The position numbers were made by a program, and so were the translations under genes. From Woeseiaceae bacterium (GTDB lineage: Bacteria; Pseudomonadota; Gammaproteobacteria; Steroidobacterales; Woeseiaceae), in contig JANQPG010000011.1 in assembly GCA_028289545.1 (NCBI GenBank), forward strand, positions 1 through 64,000: 64,000 bases of DNA. The letters are read 5' to 3'. Shown here one piece after another: positions 1 to 6,474 of this stretch (the first letter of the stretch is position 1; every line of letters starts with the position of its first letter). The notes under the pieces were generated by a model. The model saw only the letters and a list, made by a program, of their open reading frames with translations. It made no database searches and had not been told where the DNA came from.

Positions 1-206
1 ATGACCAACCCGGCCTGCTCGAGAACCTTCAGGTGTTTCATGACCGCGAATCGCGAGAACTCGAAATGTCCGCAAAGTTCGCCCGTGGTCATCGACCCCT
101 CCCTCAGGAGATCCAGCATGGCGCGCCTCGACGGATCGTTCATAGCGCCCCAAACGGCGTCGTCTTCCCCGGCGGAGCTGCTGGATTCCGAAGGTTGTGT
201 CCTCAT
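1..206 (-). CDS. ArsR-family transcriptional regulator (partial, C-terminus outside window)
   Basis: The reverse strand encodes the first 68 or so residues of a small winged-helix regulator. Visible are the ArsR-type opening (WGAMNDPSRRAMLDLL) and the recognition-helix region (FSRFAVMKHLKVLEQAGLV), which places the DNA-binding helix near residues 50-65. The frame has an in-frame stop three codons above the ATG at 206, so the start is either this ATG or the internal ATG of MNDPSRR. The 3' part runs off the window, so the sensing region cannot be judged. Proteins of this type often sit beside SRPBCC (AHSA1) genes; the neighbour that would show this is not in the window. Confidence 0.8.
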   Translation of the reverse strand, partial: MRTQPSESSSSAGEDDAVWGAMNDPSRRAMLDLLREGSMTTGELCGHFEFSRFAVMKHLKVLEQAGLV

Positions 207-208
207 AG

Positions 209-224
209 GTGACTAAATGGTCAC
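209..224. promoter_or_regulatory. Candidate operator of the partial ArsR gene
   Basis: GTGACTAAATGGTCAC is an inverted repeat with 5-bp arms and a 6-bp centre, ending 2 bp upstream of the ArsR start codon. Its position suggests autoregulation; this is inferred from position only. Confidence 0.4.
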
Positions 225-281
225 ATATTAGAGCCCGTTTCGCAAGCGGGGAGCGATTACTCCTTAAGTGACTGAAAAGTT

Positions 282-848
282 TTAGAAACTGCGCCCCAGC
301 TCTTGCAGAGGAATCGGCTCTTCCGGCGTCGAACCCAACACGTCCAGGCCGAGCGACCACCAGCCCACGTCGATCCACGCCCCATGTTTCCGCCCGGCCG
401 CCGGGAACACGCCGATCGGTGCAAAACCCAGGCGTTCGTGCAGCGCGACACTCGCCGGGTTGGGCAGCGCAATGCCGGCGTAGGCCATGCGATAACCCTG
501 TTGCCTCAACCGCGAGAACAGGTTTTCGTAGAGCCTTGCCCCAAGTCGCTGCCGGCGCCACGTTTTGCCCACGTACACGCTGACCTCACACGACCACCGG
601 TAGGCGTGCCGGGCGCGAAAGGCAGTCGCATAGGCATAGCCGGCAAGCTCCCCTTGCTCCTCCGCCACGATCCAGGGCCAACGCTCGAGCGTGTTTTCGA
701 TCCGGCGGGTCATTTCGGCAAGACTGGGGACCTGCTCCTCGAACGAGACGATCGTATCGCTGACCAGCGGCGCGTAGATGTCGAGCACGCCGGGTGCGTC
801 GCGCGGCTCAGCCAGCCTCAGGTGCACTGCGTCTCCACGGTCTGTCAT
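282..848 (-). CDS. GNAT N-acetyltransferase, phosphinothricin acetyltransferase-like
   Basis: This 188-residue protein has the full GNAT fold of the Pat/Bar type: an N-terminal strand-helix (LRLAEPRDAPGVLDIYAPLV), the SFEE segment typical of Pat proteins near residues 35-38, RHAYRWSCEVSVYV in the central strands, RRQRLGARLY as the acetyl-CoA pyrophosphate loop, and NPASVALHERLGF near residues 128-140. Members transfer an acetyl group from acetyl-CoA to a small amine; methionine sulfone, methionine sulfoximine and phosphinothricin are known substrates of relatives. The substrate here is not predictable. The length is normal for the family. It lies 75 bp upstream of the ArsR gene on the same strand. 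Confidence 0.85.
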   Translation of the reverse strand: MTDRGDAVHLRLAEPRDAPGVLDIYAPLVSDTIVSFEEQVPSLAEMTRRIENTLERWPWIVAEEQGELAGYAYATAFRARHAYRWSCEVSVYVGKTWRRQRLGARLYENLFSRLRQQGYRMAYAGIALPNPASVALHERLGFAPIGVFPAAGRKHGAWIDVGWWSLGLDVLGSTPEEPIPLQELGRSF

Positions 849-1093
849 TACGGAACCTCGGATCTTGCGAAAGCGGCGTCGGAAAGGCCAAGACTATACG
901 AGAACAGGTTGACGCACCCCGTACCACAACGCCTGCGGGCGCCCTGGCCGGTCGTCGCGCGACCAGAACCGGGCCCGCCCTATTTCCCGCAATATTCGCT
1001 CTCTGCGGCTCATAGATATCCGTTCGAGGATTGACAGCGCCGAATGAGGTCACCATGATGCTGGTAAGTCCTGCGGGACACGAGGGGTGCACG

Positions 1094-1543
1094 ATGACGC
1101 GAGACGAGTTCATTGCAGCCTGGCCCGGCGCATCGCCGGAGGCGCGTTTCACCCGTTTTGTCGACTGGATCACCGAGGCAATCTCGAGCGTCGACGACCT
1201 GATTCCCGACTTCTCCGTTGTGACTGACCCCGCAACGCCTTCAGTCGCACAGCTCGGCGGCGCCGCTTTCTCGATCAACCCTGACATTTTTACAGACGCT
1301 GACGACGACCGCGCGCTCGACGCCGGGGACGCTATCATCGGCTCGCTCTTCCACCTTGCCATGCAGAACTACGAAAAAAAGCTCAAGGAGAAGAAAGAGT
1401 ACGAAAAAGACGCTCGCAAGGAACGTGAGAAGCGCTGGGAGAAGCTGCTCAAGGATTCCAAGCCGAAAGCCAAGGATCCCATGTCGATCTACTATGAAAT
1501 CTATGTGAAGCCGATCGAGGAACTCGAAAAAGGATCGGGCTAG
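1094..1543 (+). CDS. Unknown protein A of the PLD cassette, charged C-terminal helix
   Basis: First gene of a four-gene same-strand cassette. No family was recognised. The first 90 residues are acidic and mixed (TRDEFIAAW, VDDLIPDFSVVTDP), and residues after about 95 form a long, highly charged helix rich in K and E (NYEKKLKEKKEYEKDARK) that is probably a coiled coil or a protein-binding arm. ATG at 1094 is preferred because GAGGGG lies 7 bp upstream; in-frame starts at 1031 (TTG), 1055 and 1058 are also open and would add up to 21 residues. It is separated from the next gene by 12 bp, so co-transcription with the two phospholipase-D-fold genes is likely. Confidence 0.65.
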   Translation: MTRDEFIAAWPGASPEARFTRFVDWITEAISSVDDLIPDFSVVTDPATPSVAQLGGAAFSINPDIFTDADDDRALDAGDAIIGSLFHLAMQNYEKKLKEKKEYEKDARKEREKRWEKLLKDSKPKAKDPMSIYYEIYVKPIEELEKGSG

Positions 1544-1555
1544 GAGGAGTCAGAC

Positions 1556-1882
1556 ATGCCGTTCAAGGCGCTTTCCGAGCCGCAAAAGGCTGCGCTCACC
1601 GTATTGCAAACCGCACGCACGACGCGGGACCGCGCCGAGCTATCCCGTCATCTCGCGAAAACTCGCCTGCACTTTCTCGAACTGGCGCGCCCGTTACTGG
1701 ACGGCGACCCATGGTTGCTGGCGGAAAGCGAGAAAGTCCAGGCTGCCTATCGCGCGCACCACGCGGAGGCGTCGGGCTTCGAATACGATCGATTGGCTCA
1801 AGCCTTGTTCTGGATTGACGAAACCGAAACGCTACTGAGCGACGCGGCGCTGACGCTGTTGGGAGACTCGAAGGATGGCTGA
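1556..1882 (+). CDS. Unknown small helical protein B of the PLD cassette
   Basis: A 108-residue protein preceded by a strong AGGAGGAG ribosome site. It looks wholly alpha-helical (ALTVLQTARTTRDRAELSRH, RLHFLELARPLL, ALFWIDETETLLSDAALTLL) with no signal peptide, membrane segment or metal motif. No family was recognised. Its stop codon overlaps the start of the next gene by 8 bp, which indicates translational coupling to the stand-alone phospholipase-D-fold protein. A role as adaptor or inhibitor of the nuclease-like partners would fit the layout, but this is inference. Confidence 0.7.
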   Translation: MPFKALSEPQKAALTVLQTARTTRDRAELSRHLAKTRLHFLELARPLLDGDPWLLAESEKVQAAYRAHHAEASGFEYDRLAQALFWIDETETLLSDAALTLLGDSKDG

Positions 1883-2405
1883 CCAAACCGTGGGCGTCGC
1901 GCCGGCGGGCGTTGCGCTCGTATCCGATGCCGACTACGCCGCGACGGCGACGACGTTTATCCGATCCGCCGTCCACTACTGTCACTGCATGCTGTTCATC
2001 GTCGACACCGACCCGGCCGAAGACGGAAATCTGCTGGTCGACGGCCTGCTGCACCAACTCGCCGCCCTCGCCTGGCAAGGCACGGACACCAAGCTCCTGA
2101 TCGGCGGCTCGAGAGACAATACCCGTATACGGGACGTCTGCCTCGCTTCGCGCGCACGCGCGCAATCGCTCGGGGTACCCACGCGCCTCGTTGCTGCAAC
2201 TGCGCAGCGATCCGTGCATACCAAGATGCTGGTATCCGATACCCGCTGTTTGCTCGGCTCGCACAACTGGTCCCCGGGCGCACTGGGCGGACAGCGACAA
2301 GACAGCGTGCTGGTCGAAAACGCCGAACTGGCAGCCTACATGGCGTCGCGTTTTCAGGAGCGCTGGGCAACCGGTCAGGAGGATGGCTTCGATGTTCTTG
2401 GTTGA
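1875..2405 (+). CDS. Phospholipase-D-fold protein with one HKD motif
   Basis: A 176-residue cytoplasmic protein made of one PLD domain. The catalytic signature is complete: H115, K117 and D122 in HTKMLVSDTRCLLGSHNWS, followed by the usual GSxNW at 128-132. A single HKD domain must pair with another to form an active site, either as a homodimer like Nuc and BfiI nucleases or with the second PLD protein encoded next door. Family activities include phosphodiester cleavage in DNA, RNA or lipids. The absence of a signal peptide and the neighbour's DNA-binding element favour nucleic acid. It overlaps the genes on both sides (8 bp and 14 bp). Confidence 0.8.
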   Translation: MADQTVGVAPAGVALVSDADYAATATTFIRSAVHYCHCMLFIVDTDPAEDGNLLVDGLLHQLAALAWQGTDTKLLIGGSRDNTRIRDVCLASRARAQSLGVPTRLVAATAQRSVHTKMLVSDTRCLLGSHNWSPGALGGQRQDSVLVENAELAAYMASRFQERWATGQEDGFDVLG

Positions 2406-3594
2406 CTGGCAAACCATCGCGACGGACGACGCACTCGATCGACTGCGAAACCTTGCGGGCTCGGGCGATCAGCCGTCGAACCAGGCGCTGCGACCCATCG
2501 TCTCGGCCGTGTTAGCGAGCGCCGGGGGATTGCCGGTGTCGCCAAGCGAATGGAGTAAAGCCGAGTGCACGAGTGCCTGCGTGCGTCTACTGCACGAGGC
2601 AACCGGCGCCATCCTCAGGCGCCGCTACGGCGCAAGGTCCGCGCTGCCGGGTTGCGATCTGGCTGCGGGCGGTGCGGGACTGGACCGTTTGCTGACGCTC
2701 AAGGAGCGCGTGCCCGTGAATCGCGCCAGCGAAGCGGCGCTCGAACCCCTGCCCGTGCTCGGTCCGGTGACGGCCGGACGGTCCATCGAGTCCCGGCGGC
2801 GTGAAGGCGCTTTTGGGGCGCCGGCCGACATTGCGGAACGTGTTGTCGGCGTCAACACGTCCGGCGCCGAGCGGCTCTCACTCATGCTGGACTTCTCCGA
2901 GCATGCGGTATCCGCGTCTTACGACGGCGACTTTGACGCCGATTTTGGCCGTCTGCTGAAACGGCAGTCGGCGGGCGATGCCGCCGGTCGACTGCTCGAT
3001 GCCCTGGAGACGCTGGCGTCGTTTACGGCAAGCGAACCGCATCCCTTTACGCGACTGGGCAAGCAGCGCGCCGATCTGCCGCAACCCGCCGATTCGCTGC
3101 CCGCCGATGCACCCGCAAAAAGCGTCGAGATTCTCGAAGACGAGTCCTACCTGCCGCGTATCGAGGCGCTGCTCGGAGGAGCCACCAAAAGCATCGACGT
3201 GGCCATGTTTTTCATGAGCCTGACGAGCGCACAGCACCCGACAAACAGGCTGTTGAAGCAGCTGGCTGATGCGCACGACAACGGACGAACGGTCCGGGTG
3301 TTGCTCGATCGAGACAGTGACGACGACCCCTACGGGTCTCGCACGATCAATGCGCCCGCCATTACATTCCTGAAGAACAGCGGAGTGCCAGTGCGCACCG
3401 ATACCACGGATAACCTGCTGCACTCCAAGTTTGTCGTCATCGATGGCGCGCAAGCCGTTGTCGGTTCACACAACTGGACTTCGGGTTCGTACTTCCGTTA
3501 TCACGACACCTCGTTGGCCATCGACAGCGAAGGTTTCGCCGGCGCCCTGAAGGCCCGCTTCGACAAACTATGGCAGGCCGGCACCGAACCATAG
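2392..3594 (+). CDS. Helix-hairpin-helix plus phospholipase-D-fold protein
   Basis: A 400-residue protein. Residues 1-105 are an unassigned helical region; residues 108-150 form a ComEA-type helix-hairpin-helix (VNRASEAALEPLPVLG, with RRREGAFGAPADI after it) that normally binds DNA backbone; residues 245-395 are a PLD domain with H344, K346, D351 and GSHNW at 358-362. Only one HKD motif is present. ATG at 2392 is chosen because AGGAGG ends 9 bp before it; the in-frame ATG at 2383 abuts the ribosome site. It overlaps the preceding PLD gene by 14 bp. A DNA-targeted nuclease or phosphodiesterase acting with that protein is the best guess; the biological role is unknown. Confidence 0.8.
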   Translation: MFLVDWQTIATDDALDRLRNLAGSGDQPSNQALRPIVSAVLASAGGLPVSPSEWSKAECTSACVRLLHEATGAILRRRYGARSALPGCDLAAGGAGLDRLLTLKERVPVNRASEAALEPLPVLGPVTAGRSIESRRREGAFGAPADIAERVVGVNTSGAERLSLMLDFSEHAVSASYDGDFDADFGRLLKRQSAGDAAGRLLDALETLASFTASEPHPFTRLGKQRADLPQPADSLPADAPAKSVEILEDESYLPRIEALLGGATKSIDVAMFFMSLTSAQHPTNRLLKQLADAHDNGRTVRVLLDRDSDDDPYGSRTINAPAITFLKNSGVPVRTDTTDNLLHSKFVVIDGAQAVVGSHNWTSGSYFRYHDTSLAIDSEGFAGALKARFDKLWQAGTEP

Positions 3595-3689
3595 AGCACC
3601 CCGCAACCCCGCATTCCTGAAGCGGGCCGCGGCGCATCCGCCCGCTGCCGCCTGGCCGCACGCGCCCGTTCCGGCCATCCCGCTTGCAC

Positions 3690-3730
3690 TTGCGCTCTAT
3701 TTATGCAATTACTATACAAGTCCTTGTATA
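3690..3730 (+). promoter_or_regulatory. Promoter with MarR operator palindrome over the -10 box
   Basis: TATACAAGTCCTTGTATA at 3713-3730 is a perfect inverted repeat (8-bp arms, 2-bp centre). It overlaps a plausible -10 box TATACA (3713-3718), which lies 17 bp after a weak -35 TTGCGC (3690-3695). The MarR gene starts 24 bp downstream, so bound MarR would block its own transcription and that of the two downstream genes. The promoter call is by eye. Confidence 0.65.
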
Positions 3731-3754
3731 AATTGTGTATCGCGCATCAGCATC

Positions 3755-4222
3755 ATGACTAGGTTCGACTATCAGCCACACGGCGCCGCATTTTTTGACC
3801 GGCACCTGCACAAACTTCGGGAACTCATTACGTTGCAGAGTGACGAGCTGTTCAGCGCGCTGGGCATTTCTGCGCCCTCGCCGGCCGTGTCGACCCTGTT
3901 GTATCTGCTTGCCAACGGCAGCGCCAGTATCGCGCGCCTCTCCGACGACCTCGGTTATTCGCATCAGCTCATCAGCCAGCGTCTTACGCAGCTTTCCGAC
4001 ATGGGCTTTATCGAGCGCTCGGCGGATCCCCGCGACAAGCGCAAGAAGCTCATCAAGTTGACGCGTCGCGGTCGAAACGAAGCGCAGCGCGTCGACGACG
4101 CTCTACCGAAGATCGCAAAAGCAATCGAAGGCGTATTCGACGAAATTGAATCCGACGTACAGGCGTCCGTCAGGGCGATGCGGGCAGCGCTGCAGCGCAA
4201 ATCCATTGTTGAGCGGGTGTAG
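3755..4222 (+). CDS. MarR-family transcriptional regulator
   Basis: A 155-residue winged-helix repressor of normal MarR length. The helix-turn-helix is LSDDLGYSHQLISQRLTQLS and the wing is SADPRDKRKKLIKLTRRG, with the family's D-x-R-x2-K/R signature. The N- and C-terminal helices should form the dimer interface and ligand pocket. It is the first gene of a probable operon: its stop and the next start are 2 bp apart. The 18-bp palindrome 24 bp upstream is its likely operator. The inducer is unknown. Confidence 0.9.
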   Translation: MTRFDYQPHGAAFFDRHLHKLRELITLQSDELFSALGISAPSPAVSTLLYLLANGSASIARLSDDLGYSHQLISQRLTQLSDMGFIERSADPRDKRKKLIKLTRRGRNEAQRVDDALPKIAKAIEGVFDEIESDVQASVRAMRAALQRKSIVERV

Positions 4223-4224
4223 CT

Positions 4225-5175
4225 ATGTTGTTTACTGTGTTGCATAACTTCTTGTCTTTCTTTGAGCGGCCCCGGTGCTGCGCGGCCGTCTATCTGTTTT
4301 TCGTGGGTGGGATCGCTTTTGCGGCGTCGTCAAACGCCCTCGCCGCTACTCAGCAAAACGCGGATGAGCAGTTTGCCGCTCAGGAATGGTCGGCAGCGGC
4401 AACAGCTTATCGGGCGCTGCTCGACGACGATGCCGGCAACGCCACCAACCGCTTCCGGCTGGCGCGTGCTCTGCATGAACTCGGCGAACTGAACACCGCG
4501 CAAGTGGCTTACCAGAAGGCGCTCGACGCCGGCTACGCTCGCGAGCCGCAATTGCGCTATCACCTGGCCAGGCTGCTGGCGACCGAGGGCCGGTTGGATT
4601 CGGCGCTCATCGAACTCGAGCGGCTCGCCGAGCTTGGCGCGCCGAGCGGCCGGGTGATTGCGACAACCGGCGAATTCTTGTTACTCCAGGACGACTCTCA
4701 GTACGGCCCGCGATTTGCTCAGGTCGTCGAAACACTCACCCCCTGCACCGCACCCGAGTACCGTCACTTCGATTTCTGGCTCGGCGAGTGGGAGGTCACC
4801 GCCGCGGGCAGCGCCGGGGTGATCGCTTCCAGCCGAATCCTCTCAGCGCAGGACGGCTGCGCGGTAACGGAACACTACACGGCCGGGAGCTTCACGGGCA
4901 TGAGCCTCAATTTCTACGACTCAACCACGGGCCAATGGCACCAATCCTGGATGTCCAACGGCGGCGGCGCAGTCCACCTGGCGGGTGGGCTGAACGCAGC
5001 CGGCGCCATGGAGCTGGCGGACGCCGACTTGCCCGTAAGCGAAGCGTCCGGGACCGTCAACAAGGTGACGTGGACACCGCGCGAGGACGGCTCGGTGCGC
5101 CAGCTTTGGGAGCAGTCGAGCGATAAGGGAGAAAACTGGGCCGTTGTATTCGACGGCATTTACACGCGGAGGTAA
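4225..5175 (+). CDS. Secreted TPR protein fused to a DUF1579-like domain
   Basis: A 316-residue exported protein. A hydrophobic segment at about residues 18-40 acts as a long signal peptide or anchor. Residues 45-150 contain about three tetratricopeptide-like helical pairs (AQEWSAAATAYRALLDDDAG, ELNTAQVAYQKALDAGYA). From about residue 170 comes a beta-rich domain opening with YRHFDFWLGEWEVTA, the FDFWxGEW signature of DUF1579-like proteins. Such domains are lipocalin-like and their ligand is unknown. It follows the MarR gene by 2 bp and is followed 5 bp later by a second protein with the same signature. Confidence 0.75.
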   Translation: MLFTVLHNFLSFFERPRCCAAVYLFFVGGIAFAASSNALAATQQNADEQFAAQEWSAAATAYRALLDDDAGNATNRFRLARALHELGELNTAQVAYQKALDAGYAREPQLRYHLARLLATEGRLDSALIELERLAELGAPSGRVIATTGEFLLLQDDSQYGPRFAQVVETLTPCTAPEYRHFDFWLGEWEVTAAGSAGVIASSRILSAQDGCAVTEHYTAGSFTGMSLNFYDSTTGQWHQSWMSNGGGAVHLAGGLNAAGAMELADADLPVSEASGTVNKVTWTPREDGSVRQLWEQSSDKGENWAVVFDGIYTRR

Positions 5176-5180
5176 GCCAA

Positions 5181-6365
5181 ATGCACATTCATGCCCTCCT
5201 TTGCCGCGGCACTACCGTCGCTGCCATGCTGTTTGCGTTTTCTGCGCACGCCGAGCCGCCACAAAGCTGGAACACCGTGCTCGACACCGAAGTCAGGCCT
5301 CCGTGGAACGAAGACCGGCATCGGCAATTCGATTTCTGGATCGGCGAGTGGCAAATGCAGTGGCGGCGCCAGCAACCCGGCGCGTTCTATCACGACAGCT
5401 CGGGCACCTGGACACGGCAGCATGTGTTTCCGGCGTTGGGCGGCAAAGCGCTGATCGAGATTGCCTGGAACCGCGACGCACCCGAGACGCCGAGTCAGCG
5501 CGGTATGTCGATTCGCTATTACAACGAAACCACAAAGCGATGGGTCATGGCGCAGAGCTGGCCGAACCCCAACGGCGGCAGCACAGGATTTGTCGATCAG
5601 CTCACCGGCAGCCAGTACCTCGGCCGTCACAGCCTGTATTCCGTCGTGCAGCTCCCGCAAGCGGACGGCGAGCCGAAAACGGAGCACCGGCGCTACGATT
5701 TCAGCGACATACGACCCGAAAAGAACTTTCGCTGGCAGGGGTCCAATACGGCCGACGAGGGAGCCACCTGGTACACGTGGTATCAGGTCGACGCACACTA
5801 TCTCCGACCGCTCGATACGCTGGCTGATGCGGATGACTCGCTGCCGGGGATGCACAACAAACAGCTGTGCGCGGACACGCCGCAGCGGCGGCTCGATGTC
5901 CTTGCCGGCGTTTGGTGGAATGAGGTCGGCAACGGGCAAGGCGATTCGCCAGCCGTCCGGTTTACCGCCGGCGAAATACTCGATGGCTGCGGCCTGCTGG
6001 CCGTGCTGGACGTCGACGATGAAAAGAGACTAATGACCTTCGGCTACCTGTCGAGGTTTGATCGCCACGTCATGATGCTGCTCGACAGTCGTCCCGGTAG
6101 CCCACACCGCTACTTCGTCGCGACCGCATCAGAGGACAACCTGGTCTTCGAAGACGCGCCGGGACTCGCAATCGCTGATGAATTTGCCCCGTACCTCACG
6201 AACCAGGCGTTCGACACCCAGAGCGCGCTCACACGGATTGTCGTGAACACCTCGAACGCCAATCAGCTACTGATCGAAGAACAGCGCCGACCATCCGAGT
6301 CGGACGACTGGATTCGCGAACGGGGCTTTCGCCTTCGCCGCGATTCGAGTCCCCCGGCTGACTGA
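5181..6365 (+). CDS. Secreted DUF1579-like protein with two beta-rich halves
   Basis: A 394-residue protein with a cleavable signal peptide (TTVAAMLFAFSAHA, cut near residue 24). The first half carries RQFDFWIGEWQMQW, the DUF1579-like signature also seen in the gene before it; the second half starts near LCADTPQRRLDVLAGVWWNE and looks like a related beta-barrel with a weaker motif. A strong GGAGG lies upstream of the ATG. It completes the MarR-led three-gene unit. These domains are usually annotated only as hypothetical; a role in binding a small hydrophobic compound sensed by MarR is a guess. Confidence 0.7.
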   Translation: MHIHALLCRGTTVAAMLFAFSAHAEPPQSWNTVLDTEVRPPWNEDRHRQFDFWIGEWQMQWRRQQPGAFYHDSSGTWTRQHVFPALGGKALIEIAWNRDAPETPSQRGMSIRYYNETTKRWVMAQSWPNPNGGSTGFVDQLTGSQYLGRHSLYSVVQLPQADGEPKTEHRRYDFSDIRPEKNFRWQGSNTADEGATWYTWYQVDAHYLRPLDTLADADDSLPGMHNKQLCADTPQRRLDVLAGVWWNEVGNGQGDSPAVRFTAGEILDGCGLLAVLDVDDEKRLMTFGYLSRFDRHVMMLLDSRPGSPHRYFVATASEDNLVFEDAPGLAIADEFAPYLTNQAFDTQSALTRIVVNTSNANQLLIEEQRRPSESDDWIRERGFRLRRDSSPPAD

Positions 6366-6412
6366 GAGTCGCAGATGAAGCCAGCGGTTGCTGGGGAGAT
6401 CTCCGGAGAATG

Positions 6413-6446
6413 CCGGCGATGGTGGGCGAACGCTCACCACCGCCGG
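6413..6446. terminator. Hairpin between convergent genes
   Basis: Two 16-nt arms match with one mismatch and one G:U wobble around an AA centre, giving a long GC-rich stem in the 109-bp gap between a forward and a reverse stop codon. No T-tract follows on either side, so it may only stabilise the 3' ends or slow polymerase. Confidence 0.45.
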
Positions 6447-6474
6447 ACTTGTCAGCACAATCGACCGGTATCGA

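Noticed and set aside
303-1034. Forward-strand frame of 243 codons overlapping the GNAT gene.
   Set aside because: The reverse-strand GNAT protein has clear family motifs; the forward frame is rich in R, H and P with no motif.
808-1362. Reverse-strand frame opposite the first PLD-cassette gene.
   Set aside because: It overlaps the GNAT start and its product is Ser/Arg rich without a ribosome site; the forward genes are tightly chained.
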